Source: Bacillota bacterium (GTDB lineage: Bacteria > Bacillota > Clostridia > Christensenellales > Aristaeellaceae). Taken from it: 12,698 nucleotides of DNA. The stretch spans positions 1 to 12,698 of the forward strand of contig JAEYPB010000035.1 in NCBI GenBank assembly GCA_023411175.1. The letters run 5' to 3'. The number at the start of each line of letters is the position of its first letter. Position 1 is the stretch's first letter. This document shows, piece by piece, positions 12,574 to 12,698 of the stretch. Position numbers and translations under genes: made by a program. The notes under the pieces are model-generated. The model was not told the origin of the DNA and made no database searches. It was given only the letters and a program-made list of their open reading frames with translations.

Positions 12574-12698
12574 TAGGCAAAACAATACGATCAAAAAATA
12601 TTGAAATATGCCTACAAATCGGCGGGTGATATAGAATATTATATAAACGCGCGTATCGATTGGCGGGAAAACTGGGGGAATATTTATTTGAAAAGCCG
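12574..12698. other. AT-rich upstream region, possible start of a divergent gene
   Basis: No gene is contained here. The DNA is markedly more AT-rich than the rest. On the plus strand GGGGG (12674-12678) lies nine bases before a TTG at 12688-12690, which could open a divergent gene such as the operon regulator. Only three codons are visible, so this is no more than a hint. Confidence 0.2.

Overview
The window looks like a GC-rich chromosome segment from a Firmicute, most likely a member of the Clostridia. The evidence is strong Shine-Dalgarno sites (one extends the full AAGGAGGTGAT), intrinsic terminators with U-tracts, some TTG and GTG starts, and a CUT1-type sugar ABC operon without its own ATPase. 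Finer placement (for example Christensenellales) is a guess. No rRNA, tRNA, CRISPR array, insertion sequence or phage gene was seen. The last 350 bases are clearly more AT-rich than the rest and form a promoter region.

Positions 1-800 hold small genes: a TfoX C-terminal-domain protein with its own promoter, an undescribed 39-residue acidic peptide gene with strong SD and terminator, and an undescribed 42-residue acidic-tailed peptide gene on the opposite strand. Positions 951-2968 encode a YyaL/DUF255 thioredoxin-domain protein. Its frame is broken by a 14-base insertion exactly in front of the CHWC active-site motif. Positions 2969-3287 are non-coding but densely folded: two identical palindromes bracket three strong hairpins and a bidirectional terminator.

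Positions 3288-7886 (+ strand) carry an SDR oxidoreductase of the GSP39/YhdF/YhxC type, then cyanophycinase (cphB) and cyanophycin synthetase (cphA), 49 bases apart. The pair should make and mobilise the nitrogen/carbon reserve polymer multi-L-arginyl-poly-L-aspartate: CphA polymerises Asp and Arg, and CphB cuts the polymer to beta-Asp-Arg dipeptides. The SDR and cphB are separated by 245 bases with two further inverted repeats.

Positions 7980-12338 (- strand) form a convergent sugar or polyol uptake operon: solute-binding protein, two permeases, then a zinc-dependent medium-chain dehydrogenase that probably oxidises the imported substrate. A near-consensus sigma-A promoter (TTGACA-17-TATGAT) lies about 200 bases upstream, with a perfect AAAACGTTTT palindrome (LacI-family or cre-like) just after the predicted start point. 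A 14-bp hairpin and a possible second promoter sit between the binding-protein gene and the permeases, which suggests unequal expression of the two parts. The two halves of the window converge on a hairpin at 7924-7955.
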